From NCBI GenBank assembly GCA_964590255.1, contig CAZPYA010000010.1:1-64000 (forward strand): a stretch of DNA of 64,000 nt, written 5' to 3'. A model generated the notes under the pieces. That model searched no databases. It was not told where the DNA came from and worked only from the letters and a program-made list of their open reading frames with translations. Shown piece after piece: positions 1 to 10,359 of the stretch (positions within the stretch are counted from its first letter, which is position 1; each line of letters starts with the position of its first letter). The stretch is from JAKIYB01 sp964590255. GTDB taxonomy: Bacteria; Armatimonadota; Hebobacteria; CAIYQO01. Both the position numbers and the translations under genes were made by a program.

Positions 1-136
1 CTCCTCAGGGGGCACGAAAAAAACTGTCATCCCCCGCTAATCTGCAATCACCTCAAGAATCAATTTGTTCAGCAACACGGGTATTAACGCATGCGACCAG
101 AGCAACAGAAGTAACTGACTTATCTCTCTACTTGTG

Positions 137-1432
137 TCAGGAGATACCGCGCCGCTGCAGTTCCGTCAGCGCGTTGTGCAGAATATCTTCGATCCCCGCT
201 GCCACTGGCGCAGGATACCCGTATTCGAAGTAACTCTCCACCTCGTAGCCACCTTCAGAGAGCATGCGGGAGGTTGGCAGATAGAGCTGCACGCCATTCG
301 TGAAGCCCAGCGGGAAGGTGACGCCGTCGGCGTAATGCCGCTCGATCACCATGCCCAATCCCGCCACCGGTTCCGCTTCCAGTGCCACCATACGCAACCC
401 CTCGCCGAGTTGCACCCCATGCAGCAGCAGCGATGCCGATTCCGGCACCCACTGACCGGCGTCCATGCGCTCTAGCAGACATCCCGCCCATTCCCGCCGC
501 AAGGCATCCGCCGCCGGGTCGTCGCAGATGGATGCGAAATAGCCGCGGTCCGGGATCGACTGCAGTGGCCAGGTTACTTCCAGCAGCGCGCTATGCAGCG
601 CCGGTGTCACGGCGGACAGCCCGTCACGCACCACCGTCAGCACTTCCTCGGCCACTTGGGCGCCGGCCGCGGCGACATCGGCCCAATCACCGGTACGCCA
701 GCTCTCACCGTCACCGACAACCGCCGGCTTGGTATCGGCGCCGACTCCCTGCAGGAAGATACTCCCTGCGCAACCGAGCGCCTGGTTCAACCGTGTCATG
801 GCGACGCCGGGATATTCGGCGCTGATCAGGTGGTTGTTGGTCGTCGTCGGGTGGCAGGCCACGGAGAAGAGCAGGGCCAGCGGGGCATGCTCGATGTCAC
901 GAAAGAGGCACACTGGCAGAGGGGCATAGATTTCCCCCTGCGGATCCGGTGCCCATTCCGCGATGCCTACCGCGTTCAACTTGCGCCGACTGCGGGGCAG
1001 CGTCGTGCGGCCGACGCCGGTTTCCAGCGTGACCGGGCACGCGTTTGCACGTGCCGCCGCGGCGGTGTCCAGGATCGCCTGTTCCAGCGTCTTTAAATAG
1101 AGCGGGTCGGGCTCGGTATAGTGTCCGTATCCCCACCAGCCGGTATCGGGTCCGCCGTGGGTATGCGTGTAATTCATCACAATCTGCCGGGGCAGCAGAT
1201 CCAGTGTCCGTCCCAGTGCTCCTTTATACCGATCCGCCGCTTCTCGGCTCAGGAAACAGAGATCGAAGCTGAGAAACAACACCTCTTCTGCTTCGTGGGA
1301 CACATATAGCGCGCGAACGAATAAATCATCGTGCACCCCTTCGCACCCCTTCACACGGTCGCGCCAGTGAAAACCGAGCATGGTGGTACCGAGGGGGGGC
1401 GTGATGCAGGTTGTCGCAAATCCGGCATGCAT
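137..1432 (-). CDS. Neutral/alkaline ceramidase-like hydrolase
   Basis: The protein of 431 residues resembles the N-terminal catalytic domain of neutral/alkaline non-lysosomal ceramidases. It opens with a typical strand-turn (GFATTCITPPLGT, residues 4-16) and carries the family zinc-ligand motif HTHGGPDT at about residues 90-97, followed by a second His region (SVACHPTT, near 195). In the family the enzyme cleaves the amide bond of N-acyl sphingosines. In bacteria with large glycan loci, short proteins of this type are common and their substrate is usually unknown. No signal peptide is visible. An ATG start at 1432 is preferred over the upstream GTG at 1438, because GGAGG lies 7 bases before the ATG. 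It has no operon partner in the window. The fold assignment is fairly safe; the substrate is not. Confidence 0.75.
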   Translation of the reverse strand: MHAGFATTCITPPLGTTMLGFHWRDRVKGCEGVHDDLFVRALYVSHEAEEVLFLSFDLCFLSREAADRYKGALGRTLDLLPRQIVMNYTHTHGGPDTGWWGYGHYTEPDPLYLKTLEQAILDTAAAARANACPVTLETGVGRTTLPRSRRKLNAVGIAEWAPDPQGEIYAPLPVCLFRDIEHAPLALLFSVACHPTTTNNHLISAEYPGVAMTRLNQALGCAGSIFLQGVGADTKPAVVGDGESWRTGDWADVAAAGAQVAEEVLTVVRDGLSAVTPALHSALLEVTWPLQSIPDRGYFASICDDPAADALRREWAGCLLERMDAGQWVPESASLLLHGVQLGEGLRMVALEAEPVAGLGMVIERHYADGVTFPLGFTNGVQLYLPTSRMLSEGGYEVESYFEYGYPAPVAAGIEDILHNALTELQRRGIS

Positions 1433-1793
1433 GGGCACCCCTCCGAGCTACCAGTACCTACTCCACGCAGATGTCGTTTCCCTGCCATTACGCACTGGTC
1501 AGTCGGGGTTTGAGAGTAGAGACCATCACCAGAATGTCGCCACACCCTATCAACTTTCCCCTGCCTGCGCCGTCGGATGACGATTTCTGGTGTGACACCC
1601 ATCAGCGCGGAACGTCAACGGGTCAAGCCGAAAGCGCTACCTCCACAGATGAAACCTTCGCGTCGGTTGTGGTAGTGCAAGTTGCCCTGCAGTATTTTGT
1701 GAATACACCTATGGGGCTGAAGGCGATCCGCTGGCAGGAAACCCATCGTCGCAACCGGAATACACGTTTCATCATCAGAGTGAGGTGACGCAC
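1433..1793. other. Divergent intergenic region
   Basis: This stretch of about 360 bases separates the start of the ceramidase-like gene (minus) from the start of the pectate-lyase-fold gene (plus). It must hold both promoters. I see no convincing sigma-70 pair, no open frame with family features and no repeat. Confidence 0.5.
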
Positions 1794-2861
1794 ATGGACC
1801 AGTTCACGGCCGTATCCACCTTCGGCTGCAATGTCAAACAGTTCGGCGCCGTCGGCGATGGGGTCACGGATGACACTGCGGCGATCCAGGCGGCCATCGA
1901 TGCGGCGGGAACCGTGCAAGGGGGCGTGTGGTTTCCGCCAGGCACCTATCTGACCGGGCAATTGCGGATGCGCTCGCATGTGGCACTGGTGGGGACGCCC
2001 ACCTGGAGCTACATCCGTGCTGGCGGCACGGTGCTTCGTTTGCATGATGCGGGGACGTCCTGCCTGATTGACCTGACCGGCACCACCGGCATTCATATCT
2101 CCGGGCTGTCGCTGGACGGCCAAAAACTCGGCGAGGCGACGGCGGGCATCTATATCGATGGCGATGGCCACGAGGAAGAGGAAACGCTGGTGATCGAAAA
2201 CACCCGCATTGCCCACTTCTCCGGGGACGGCATCACCTTACGCAACATCTGGGCCTATACGATACGCGAGTGCATGATGATCTTCAACGGCGGCAATGGC
2301 CTGACCACCACCGGCTGGGACGGCTACCTCTTCCATAATATCATCAATAACAGCCGGGGGTACGGGATGGCCATGCTGCTGCGTAATGGCGCCAACACCA
2401 TCATCGGCCACCGTATCGAATGGAACGACAAGGGCGGCATCTTCATCGAAAACGGCGGGCATTACACCATCACCGACACCTATTTTGACTACAACGGCGG
2501 CCCTGCATTGCTGGTGCGCAATCTCCCGGAGAATCCCAAAGGCACCTTTGCCATCACCGGCAACCTGTTTAACCGCAACGGCGCCAAAGCTGAACCCGGC
2601 AGTCATCAGAGCGCACACTGTTCCTTCGCGCACGTCGGCGGCCTGGTGATGACCGGCAACACCCTGCGCAGCGGCAAAGGCGACGGCGACACCGGACGCT
2701 TCACCCCCGACTTCGGCATCGTGTATCAGCATCTGACCGAGTCGATCATCCGCGACAACACCCTCTATCGCGGTGCGGTGCAACAATTGATCGTTGACCT
2801 GGGCGGCACTGATGAGCACACCATCGTGCGCGAGAATGTAGGAAGTTTGCAGACGGAATAA
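1794..2861 (+). CDS. Pectate-lyase-superfamily right-handed beta-helix protein
   Basis: The 355-residue protein begins with the classic pectate lyase 3 / GH28-type signature, FGAVGDGVTDDTAAIQAAID, at about residues 17-36. It then continues in beta-helix rungs rich in GN, NT and IxxN steps, such as the VIENTRIAHF and ITGNLFNRNG rungs. Members of this superfamily cut or bind acidic polysaccharides. It has no obvious signal peptide, so an intracellular role or non-classical export is possible. The ATG at 1794 has GAGG 8 bases upstream; a GTG at 1785 is the alternative. The next gene is a secreted heparinase on the same strand 228 bases away, suggesting a shared role in polysaccharide breakdown. 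The exact substrate cannot be read from the sequence. Confidence 0.8.
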   Translation: MDQFTAVSTFGCNVKQFGAVGDGVTDDTAAIQAAIDAAGTVQGGVWFPPGTYLTGQLRMRSHVALVGTPTWSYIRAGGTVLRLHDAGTSCLIDLTGTTGIHISGLSLDGQKLGEATAGIYIDGDGHEEEETLVIENTRIAHFSGDGITLRNIWAYTIRECMMIFNGGNGLTTTGWDGYLFHNIINNSRGYGMAMLLRNGANTIIGHRIEWNDKGGIFIENGGHYTITDTYFDYNGGPALLVRNLPENPKGTFAITGNLFNRNGAKAEPGSHQSAHCSFAHVGGLVMTGNTLRSGKGDGDTGRFTPDFGIVYQHLTESIIRDNTLYRGAVQQLIVDLGGTDEHTIVRENVGSLQTE

Positions 2862-3089
2862 GCGCACGAGGTTGCTGAAGTCGTGGAGCAACCTTGAATC
2901 CAGCGGCCAAGTATTTTGTTGCCAATTGTGCTGTCTCACAGGACCGTGGCTGTCGCATGAACACCGATATTTACGTCGACCAGCACCTGCCGTGGAACCT
3001 GGTCTGGACGGCCAAAGGCTGTCGGAGTAAGGGACGGGTATTTCACTCGCGCGTATGACCATTCCATGGTGACAAGGAGAACCCGAGCT

Positions 3090-6000
3090 ATGCTTAAACT
3101 GTGCGTGTGTTTTTTGTGTGCGGTGAGTTGCGTCTTTCCGTCGCTGGCTGCGAGCCCGGCCGCCTTTTCGCTCTGCGATTACGTGGGACGCACCTGGCAG
3201 AACGAGTGCGTTGAATTTCCGTTATCTCCGGCGCAAGCGTCTGCTGCGCGGGCACGCAAGGCGCTGGTCGGTCCCAATGGCCAACCGGTGCTCTATCAAT
3301 TGGTACCCGGCACGACGAAGAAGATGCCTGCCCGTATCGCCTTTCTCGCCGATCTCGACCCCTATGAGACGCGCGCCTATCGGTTCACGGCATCTACCGC
3401 GAAAGTCGCGACCGACCTGCGCATTGAAGAAACCGCCGATCTCATTCGCATCTCGAACGCACTGACCGGCATCGCGATTCGCAAAAAGCTCACCGCCGGC
3501 AACGGACCGGTCGACAGCATTCGCCTAAACTCCGGCCCATGGGTCGGCGGATCGCAGCTGAGCGGCTGCACCCAACCGCTCACCGCCTACACCACCGACA
3601 TCACCGCGCGTGGGCCGGCGTTCGCGGAGCTGCGCTGTCGCGCCACCTTCGCCGGGGCCAACCAGTGGTCGATCACCTTCCGTGTGCACGCCAACGAGCC
3701 GGTCATCCTCGTCGATGAGCAGTATGCGCTCGGTGACGGGTCCGCATTCATCCTCAACCTCAGCCGGGGATTGCCCCCCGATCATGTGCTCTATCGCGAT
3801 GGGGCCAGCCATTTTGGCCAATGCACGAGCTGGCATATCACCGCGGGTGACGCAAAGCCGGTGTTCGTGCTGGAGCCCTGGTTACACTGGGGATCGAATG
3901 ACCGGCAGGGCCAATGGTTTGCCGTCTATAACGATGCGAGTGCTGACGTGCTCTCGCTGGGCACGCGCGATGCCGGCAGCTGGGTTGAACCGAAAAATCC
4001 CGCGTCCCTGCAACAGTCATTCATCTACGTCAAACTGGACGGCGAGCAGTTAGGTGCCACCTTTCCGCTGAGCAACGGCACCCGCCGCTGGATGATCGGC
4101 GCGCACGGTAAAGACGCGAGTCTGGCCGTGCTCAAGGAGAAAGAAGGGGAACGCTGCCGCGCCCCATTGCCGCAGCGCTACGTCATCAAGCACGGGCATT
4201 TCCCATTGAACCGTGTGAAGGATTACGTCTTTCTGCCGCCACAGGATGAAGCGCACCCGCGCCTGTTCATCACGAAGGCGCAGGCACAGCAATTCCGCAA
4301 GACCTTCCAGGCCGACCCGGTCAAACTCGCCGAATACACCCGGACACCGGTGAACCGGTATGAGATGGAGAACTGGATCACCTATTACCTCGGCACGGGT
4401 GACCCCGCACTCGGCAAGCAGCTGTCCGCGTCGGCGATACAACTGATGCAGGAGGCGATCAATGAATTCTTCGATCAGGACTACCCGCCGGCATTCGGGA
4501 TTGGCAACAGCAACGACAAGCTGTTACAGGGGGCACACCTGGCCGATGCTATTCTGGATAGTGACCAACTCCCGGCAGAGCTGCGACAGCGCTTGCGTAC
4601 GCAGATCGCCTTCCTGGGCTACACGGTCAATCGGGACGATTTCTGGTCACCCGAGCGCGGGTTCTGCGCCAATCCCAACATGACCACGCGGGTGGCCGCC
4701 TTTCGGGCCACCCTCGGCTGCATGCTCCCGTCGCACCCGCAGGCGAAGAGCTGGGTCGATAGCGCCATGCGGGAACTGAAAGACAATGAGCTGGACACCT
4801 GGTCGGACGCCAAGGGCGGCTGGCTCGAAGCCCCGCACTACGCGATGCTCTCCTACGATTTCCTGCTCGGTTGTTTCCTGATGACGCACAACAGCGGCTT
4901 CAACGACTATGTGTTCGATCCGAAAATGAAACAGATCGCCGAGTGGTTCGCCAATATCGCAACGCCGCCCGACTCGCGCATCAAAGGCTGGCGCCATCAC
5001 CCGCCCATCGGAAACACCTACATCAACGAGCCGTCAGGACAATTCGCGCTGGTCGCCAGCATCTGGAAGGAGCGAGACCCGGCGTTTGCCGCGCAAATGC
5101 AGTGGATGTATCGCCAGCAGGGCGCGCAATCGTACGCGGGCATCGGGGGGGCCTTTTCGGCCTTCACCGGCTACCGCACGCTGCTGACGGATACCCGCAT
5201 CGTCGAGAAAGCGCCGGCATACGGCAGCATACTCTTCCCGGAAACCGGGGTGGTGCTGCGGAATCGCTATCCCTCTGACCGCGAAACGATGTTGCATATG
5301 ATCGCCGGTAGCCACTTTCATCACTATGATTATGATTCCGGCAGCATCACGCTATGGGGCAAAGGGCGCATTATCACTGACGATTTCGGCTATTATGGCC
5401 GCGCACCGGTGAATGATCACAGCATGGTCGAGACTCCGCTGTCTAGTGGGGTCAATATGCGTATCAACGAGTTCGTCACCACGGCGCCGCTGGACTATGT
5501 GCGCGGCGTGCTCAACGGCTGGACGCGGCAAATCGTCCTTATGAAAGACGCCGATCCGCTCGGACCGAACTACGTGGTACTCTGCGACACGCTGCGCGAA
5601 ACGGCGCCCGCGACATGGCGGCTATGGCTCACCTGCAACACCGTGACACTCCGTCCGCAAGGCGCGCTGGTGGCAGGGAAGGAGGATGTCGACACAGAGG
5701 TGTTCTTCGCGTTACCCGCCGGAGTGGAGTTGACCACCGAGACCAAATCGCGGCGCGCCGGGTGCGGCTTGAACGCCGAGGGGAACGCTGACGCCATCAC
5801 CACGACGCAGATCGGCCTGATTGCGGCGAAACAGGATACGCGCGTGTTCACCGCGCTGATTTACCCGCGATTGAAGACCGAGAGGCCGCCCATCGTCACC
5901 ACAATCGCCGATGGCAAAGGCGTGAAAGTCGAAAGTACGGCGGGGGTGGACTATGTGTTCCTGTGCGCGGAACGGTTCCAGTTCAACGATGCCGAGATCA

Positions 6001-6134
6001 CCTTCGACGGCACGGTCGGCAGCATCCAACGCCGTGGCGGTCATACACGGTTGTCGCTCGGTGCGGCAGGCAGTATTTCGTCACAAGGCCAGCAGTTGCA
6101 CTCGGACAAGGCCGCGACGCAAGACGGCCCTTGA
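3090..6134 (+). CDS. Secreted heparinase II/III family protein
   Basis: A large protein of 1014 residues. The first 24 residues form a signal peptide (MLKLCVCFLCAVSCVFPSLA), so it is exported. The middle (about 380-720) is helical, as in the alpha/alpha toroid of alginate and heparin lyases. The heparinase II/III beta domain follows, with FHHYDYDSGSITLWGKG near residues 741-757. The family cleaves uronic-acid polysaccharides by beta-elimination. The start at 3090 is chosen because AAGGAGA ends 9 bases upstream and because it exposes the signal peptide directly; the ATG at 3066 would place eight charged residues in front. A fragment resembling its C-terminal domain occurs at 11.3 kb. The N-terminal 200 residues do not match a domain I can name. 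Confidence 0.8.
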   Translation: MLKLCVCFLCAVSCVFPSLAASPAAFSLCDYVGRTWQNECVEFPLSPAQASAARARKALVGPNGQPVLYQLVPGTTKKMPARIAFLADLDPYETRAYRFTASTAKVATDLRIEETADLIRISNALTGIAIRKKLTAGNGPVDSIRLNSGPWVGGSQLSGCTQPLTAYTTDITARGPAFAELRCRATFAGANQWSITFRVHANEPVILVDEQYALGDGSAFILNLSRGLPPDHVLYRDGASHFGQCTSWHITAGDAKPVFVLEPWLHWGSNDRQGQWFAVYNDASADVLSLGTRDAGSWVEPKNPASLQQSFIYVKLDGEQLGATFPLSNGTRRWMIGAHGKDASLAVLKEKEGERCRAPLPQRYVIKHGHFPLNRVKDYVFLPPQDEAHPRLFITKAQAQQFRKTFQADPVKLAEYTRTPVNRYEMENWITYYLGTGDPALGKQLSASAIQLMQEAINEFFDQDYPPAFGIGNSNDKLLQGAHLADAILDSDQLPAELRQRLRTQIAFLGYTVNRDDFWSPERGFCANPNMTTRVAAFRATLGCMLPSHPQAKSWVDSAMRELKDNELDTWSDAKGGWLEAPHYAMLSYDFLLGCFLMTHNSGFNDYVFDPKMKQIAEWFANIATPPDSRIKGWRHHPPIGNTYINEPSGQFALVASIWKERDPAFAAQMQWMYRQQGAQSYAGIGGAFSAFTGYRTLLTDTRIVEKAPAYGSILFPETGVVLRNRYPSDRETMLHMIAGSHFHHYDYDSGSITLWGKGRIITDDFGYYGRAPVNDHSMVETPLSSGVNMRINEFVTTAPLDYVRGVLNGWTRQIVLMKDADPLGPNYVVLCDTLRETAPATWRLWLTCNTVTLRPQGALVAGKEDVDTEVFFALPAGVELTTETKSRRAGCGLNAEGNADAITTTQIGLIAAKQDTRVFTALIYPRLKTERPPIVTTIADGKGVKVESTAGVDYVFLCAERFQFNDAEITFDGTVGSIQRRGGHTRLSLGAAGSISSQGQQLHSDKAATQDGP

Positions 6135-6331
6135 TGTTGCGTGGCAGCAGCACCGGTTGTCTGCCAGCATGTGTTGATCAGGACTATGCCAGATAACCGC
6201 CGCAGGCGATCCCTTGCCAGCAGGTTTCCAGCGCCAGGGGAGATCTGAGTCGGCATGCGAGATTGACCCACCACCGGCGTTGAATCTCGACATACTTGCC
6301 TACAGCGCGTGGGCTGGCGCGCTTTCGGTAT

Positions 6332-8065
6332 TTACATTCGAGGTGCGCAGACATACGTGGCCGTGAACGACCATCCGCTGTCGCCTGGTGGGCACGCCAC
6401 CAGCGCGACAGGTGTGCCATACCGTACAGTCCGGGTCCACCCGGTCTCAACTTCATTGATGCAGACGCGCTGAAGTGTATGCGCCCCATGCGTGAGCGGT
6501 AATTGCACACGCAGCCGGTCATCCGATGGACCTGACACCCGAAGCTGTAGCACCCCCTCGTGCCAGGTGATGTGTTCACAACGCCATGAGTCGCGCGTGT
6601 CCCAGAAGCGGCACCATTCAGTCATCGACCAAACGGGCACGCCGCGCTGGTGCGCGTGCAGGACCAGGGCCTGGCCCTGTGCAGCGGAGAAGCGCACCCA
6701 ATTGGACGGGTGGATGCAGACCGCCACCGGCGTATGCAGACGGTTGACCATGTCGTCGACGATGCGTGCGCAGATCCCCTCAAAGGCCGCGGCGCTGATG
6801 CGATAACTGTAGGTGGTTTGCCGAAAGGGGCCGGTATCGGGTGCGAACCAGATGTCATCCATGATGTGCGTGGGCTGCTGGTAGACGTCGATGATGCGCC
6901 CGTCGGCGTCGCCAAAGCGCAACGGCAGCGCCCCGCCAAAGGTGGCATACGGGGCGTATTGCCGGCCTTCCCGGTATTGCCCGGACGTGTAATTCGTCTC
7001 CATGCGGATGCCGCAGCGCGCCAGCACGTCCACCATCTCGGTATACCCGGGCCAGACAATGCAATGGTTGCGCAGGCAGAGCGGCTGCAGGCCATACCGG
7101 TCGATGAAGAGCCGAATCTGGCGTTCCAGGTCCGCCAACCGCGCTGCGAGGGGCTGGCCGTCCAGGGGACGCAGGTCGGGATGCGGGCCGGCATCGTGGT
7201 GCTGCCGGTATGTATCCAATTGCTCCGGCGTCGTGGGGGTGTGTTCCGGGATCACGTATAGGTCCATTCGTGCCTCATGGGCCGTCAACCAGGCCAATTG
7301 CTATTGAGTCGCCTCCAGAGACGCGTTATCTTCATCACCGGAGTAGAGCAGGATGCCCGGCGCGTCATCCGGCAAGTGGGACAGCAGGGGCAGTGGGAAC
7401 GGCAACGTGCGTGCCAGCAGATCGACCATCAGCAGGGCCAGCAGGTCGGCAAAGGGGACCCACCCGGCATCGTGCGCCGGCAGGGGGCAGGTCAATTGTG
7501 GTGGTCGCGTGCAGCCTTCGCCTGGCGGCACCCGCTCCTGGCGCGCGGGATCGCCTTGTCGCAGCCACTGCACGCAGCGCGGCAGATCGAAGGCGAAGGT
7601 GAGAATGCGGCCGTCACCGACGACAGTGCTGGTGATGGCCGGGCTGTCGTGGTCCGGATTGTCGTCACTGGCGAAGTAGCCCAGCACGGCGGTGGACTCT
7701 TGAGCCACATAGCATACGGCGTGCCCGACAATCGGGAGTTGCTCACCCGCCAGCCCGGGCGGCAGATAGGCCGTCATGCGCAGCCGCGCCGGCAGCGTCC
7801 GCCCCCCTTGCGCCTGTAGCCCGGCCGCCTCCGCCAGGGCGCCGGTGGGACAGCAGCACACAAGGATGCCACCCGCCCGCACGTAGTCGAGCAGTGTATC
7901 CACATCGCTAGTGTCGGCGAAATACAGAACGGCAGGTACCTTTCGCGGGTTCACTGCGGCCAGGTCTGACGGGTGATACGCCTGCACCATGCGCACGCCC
8001 CAGGCCTGCAGCAGTTCTCCCGCATAGCCTGGGGCGCCGGTGTCCGTGACGAGCGCGAGATGCAT
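6332..8065 (-). pseudogene. Polysaccharide deacetylase-like gene interrupted by one amber codon
   Basis: One open frame of 577 codons is interrupted only by TAG at 7303-7301 (codon 255). Both sides are in the same frame, and CAA (Gln) codons flank the stop. The first part (about 1-190) looks like a glutamine-amidotransferase-type fold, as found in front of some deacetylases. LLYSGDEDNAS (about 241-251) then begins the NodB-like deacetylase core, which continues after the stop (MDLYVIPEHTP, TNYTSGQY, CIHPSNWV). AGGAG lies 7 bases before the ATG at 8065. The gene is third in an operon, 3 bases after the oxidoreductase stop. A CAG-to-TAG change, a sequencing error or suppression could each explain the stop. 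Restart at TTG 7297 would lose the start of the catalytic domain. Confidence 0.7.
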
Positions 8066-8068
8066 GAC

Positions 8069-9241
8069 TCACTCCTGAGGTGCTGTGCCGGCAGGACGCG
8101 TTGCAGAGGGACGAAAATCGGGTACCTGAAGCGGCACCGAACCCTTCGCGATGGATTCGGCAGCCAGAATCGCCGGCGCGGCGGTGTCCATGGCACGATA
8201 GACGTCCAGCTCCGGGGCTGTCCCGTGCAGGAGCGAGTCGCGGAAGCTGATATGCGCGAAGTAATCGGTGCCGTGATGCCCGGTGTGAGTGGCGATCCAT
8301 GGCGCATCCGTGCGTTCCCAGCGCCAATCCACCGCCGCCGGTTCATGCATCTGTTCATCCGCCAGCCACATCTTCGGTTTCTCAAGGCCTGAGCGTTCCA
8401 TCTCCAGCCGGCCGCGCGTGCCGTGGATGTGATACCAATGGTGTTGGCTGTGCGGTACCGGACAGGTGAAGCCGCAGGCCATCCGCAGCACGCGCCCCTT
8501 TTCCGTTTGCATCAGCGCCACCTGCAGGTCTGGCTGTGGAATTTCCGGGTGATGCTGGCTTGGTGCGGGCGTGCCCATGCCGACCACCGTGACCACGCGG
8601 TCGTCGATCACCTTCAACATCGGGCTTAACTCGTGTGGCAGGTAATGAATCGGCGGCATGGCATGCAGCCAGGTCGGTCGGGCTTCCGAGTGCGCCGCCA
8701 GGTCATCGACGCCGACATGCTGCCCCGTAGCGTAGTCCTGATAATAGAGCACATCGGTATAATAGCCGATATACTGGCCCTCGACATACAGCACCTCGCC
8801 CAGCCGGCCGTCGCGCACCAGTTTGGTCCAGGCTTCCACGAATCCGGCATACCGCACCTGCTCACCCAGGTGGTAGAGCTTCCCGGTGCGTTCGGTCGCC
8901 AGCACGATGCGCCAGCAGTCGTCAATGCTGTGCGCCGCCGGCACTTCGGCATGCACGTGCTTGCCGGCCTCCAGAGCCTGCGCCGCCATCGCCCCCTGGT
9001 CGGATCGGCGCACGCAGAGCGCCACCGCGTCGATGCCGTCCCAGGCCAGCAGCTCTGCGTAGTCTGTAAACGTTCTCACATCGTCGCGGTACGGGATCAG
9101 CGCCAGCGCTTTTTCGTGCAGTGGTTCGATCCAGTCGCAGACCGCGGTGATTCGAAAGCCCGGGATAGCCTGCAGTTGCGGGATCCAGGCCCACTGCGCC
9201 CGCGGACCCAGACCGACGATCCCGATGCGAATCTCATCCAT
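8069..9241 (-). CDS. Gfo/Idh/MocA family oxidoreductase
   Basis: The 390-residue protein starts MDEIRIGIVGLGPRAQW, the Rossmann NAD(P)-binding turn of glucose-fructose oxidoreductase and inositol dehydrogenase relatives. The usual EKP motif appears as EVPAAHS near residue 104, so the family lysine at that position is replaced by valine. That substitution may mean altered catalysis. The C-terminal half has the expected alpha/beta sheet domain, with YFAHISFRDSLLHG near the end. The ATG at 9241 overlaps the end of the kelch gene by 8 bases, which shows translational coupling; an alternative upstream start would add 13 residues inside the neighbour. The context suggests handling of a sugar or sugar acid released by the locus. 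Confidence 0.85.
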   Translation of the reverse strand: MDEIRIGIVGLGPRAQWAWIPQLQAIPGFRITAVCDWIEPLHEKALALIPYRDDVRTFTDYAELLAWDGIDAVALCVRRSDQGAMAAQALEAGKHVHAEVPAAHSIDDCWRIVLATERTGKLYHLGEQVRYAGFVEAWTKLVRDGRLGEVLYVEGQYIGYYTDVLYYQDYATGQHVGVDDLAAHSEARPTWLHAMPPIHYLPHELSPMLKVIDDRVVTVVGMGTPAPSQHHPEIPQPDLQVALMQTEKGRVLRMACGFTCPVPHSQHHWYHIHGTRGRLEMERSGLEKPKMWLADEQMHEPAAVDWRWERTDAPWIATHTGHHGTDYFAHISFRDSLLHGTAPELDVYRAMDTAAPAILAAESIAKGSVPLQVPDFRPSATRPAGTAPQE

Positions 9242-10199
9242 TTTTCTGCTCCTCATCAATGCGCTCAAGTTTCCAGACATCCGAGGTCATGTTGTTGCCG
9301 GCGACCATCCAGAGGGCATTCCGGTAGACGAAGACGCTGGCGGCATGGCGCGGCGCCCACGGGGTGCCCAGCAGCTCCTGCCAGTGCGTACCATCGTCAG
9401 AATACCAGACGTCGTTGCGATTGCCGTGATACCAGCCTTCCAGCACCCAGATTTTGTCGTCGAAGATGGCGACGTCGTGATAGTCGCGCGGCCCCCAATC
9501 GGCCTGTTCCGTATGGCACGTCCAGGTGCTGCCGTCCGCCGTGCTCCAGACATCGCGATAAAACCGGCGCTCCGGCTGCTGGGGGGTGTCGTACGTGCCG
9601 CCGCCCAGCAACCAGAGACGGCCGCGCCAGACCGCGGCTCCGCCGATCATGCCTCGCGGCGCCCAGGGGGCATGGGCCAGCACACGTTCCCAGGTAGCGC
9701 CATCGGTGCTGCGCCACACGTCGTTGTAGAAGACTTCCGGCGCCGGCGCGAACGGCGGCAGGGTCTGCCCGCCCATCACCCAGAGGGCATCCTGAAAAGC
9801 GACGGTGTGGTGCAGCACGCGGGGTCCCCAGGGCGCATCCGCGGTGACCTGCTCCCAATGTCGACCGTCCGCGCTGCGCCAGACATCCGATTGATAATGG
9901 CCCTGGATTGGGTCACCGCCAACGATCCACATGTGATCTCGAAAGACGGCGTACCCGGCGGTGTGCCGTCCTTCCCAGGGCGCGTCCGGCACCTCAAGCA
10001 CCCACGCTGCGCCATCCGATGAGGACCAGATCTCGCTGTTGCAGACACACGGGAAGTGTTCTGCATCATCAGGATTCCAGCCACCGAGCAGCCACAGGCG
10101 ATCGGCAAAGACCAGCGCGCCGGCTCCATCGCGCGGGGCGAAGGCCGCCTGCGGCGTCACTAGCACCCAACGATAGCGTTCCCCTGCCTGTTCAGCCAT
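9234..10199 (-). CDS. Kelch-repeat beta-propeller protein
   Basis: 321 residues built of about six kelch-like repeats. Each has an R-hydrophobic-A strand, a D.LW..GG turn (LWLLGG, MWIVGG, LWVMGG, LWLLGGG) and a DVW.S.DG..W strand. The last motif also resembles the Asp-box of sialidases. A six-bladed propeller is the likely fold, as in galactose oxidase or N-acetylneuraminate epimerase, but no copper or catalytic residues can be assigned. The start at 10199 (MAEQAGERYRW) is preferred: the upstream extension to 10427 is low in structure and runs into the divergent promoter region. It is first in an operon with the oxidoreductase and deacetylase. Function unknown, probably sugar-related. Confidence 0.75.
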   Translation of the reverse strand: MAEQAGERYRWVLVTPQAAFAPRDGAGALVFADRLWLLGGWNPDDAEHFPCVCNSEIWSSSDGAAWVLEVPDAPWEGRHTAGYAVFRDHMWIVGGDPIQGHYQSDVWRSADGRHWEQVTADAPWGPRVLHHTVAFQDALWVMGGQTLPPFAPAPEVFYNDVWRSTDGATWERVLAHAPWAPRGMIGGAAVWRGRLWLLGGGTYDTPQQPERRFYRDVWSTADGSTWTCHTEQADWGPRDYHDVAIFDDKIWVLEGWYHGNRNDVWYSDDGTHWQELLGTPWAPRHAASVFVYRNALWMVAGNNMTSDVWKLERIDEEQKNG

Positions 10200-10263
10200 G
10201 GCAATACTCTTCGTGACCTGCAGGACAAATCCTGCCTGGCCATCCTTCCCACGCGGCATGGTG

Positions 10264-10292
10264 TTGCCGCCGTTGGGGTAGCCCGCTATACT
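10264..10292 (+). promoter_or_regulatory. Sigma-70-like promoter of the EamA transporter gene
   Basis: TTGCCG and TATACT are separated by exactly 17 bases, about 70 bases upstream of the transporter ATG at 10360. Confidence 0.55.
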
Positions 10293-10359
10293 GGAGGCAC
10301 ATGCAATGACGTTCGCTCTAGGGACACCGCATGTGTATATACACGGCAAGGACTCTTCA

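Noticed and set aside
2862..3062. Short frame of 33 codons starting at 2957 between the beta-helix and heparinase genes
   Set aside because: No ribosome binding site, no family match and no conservation evidence.
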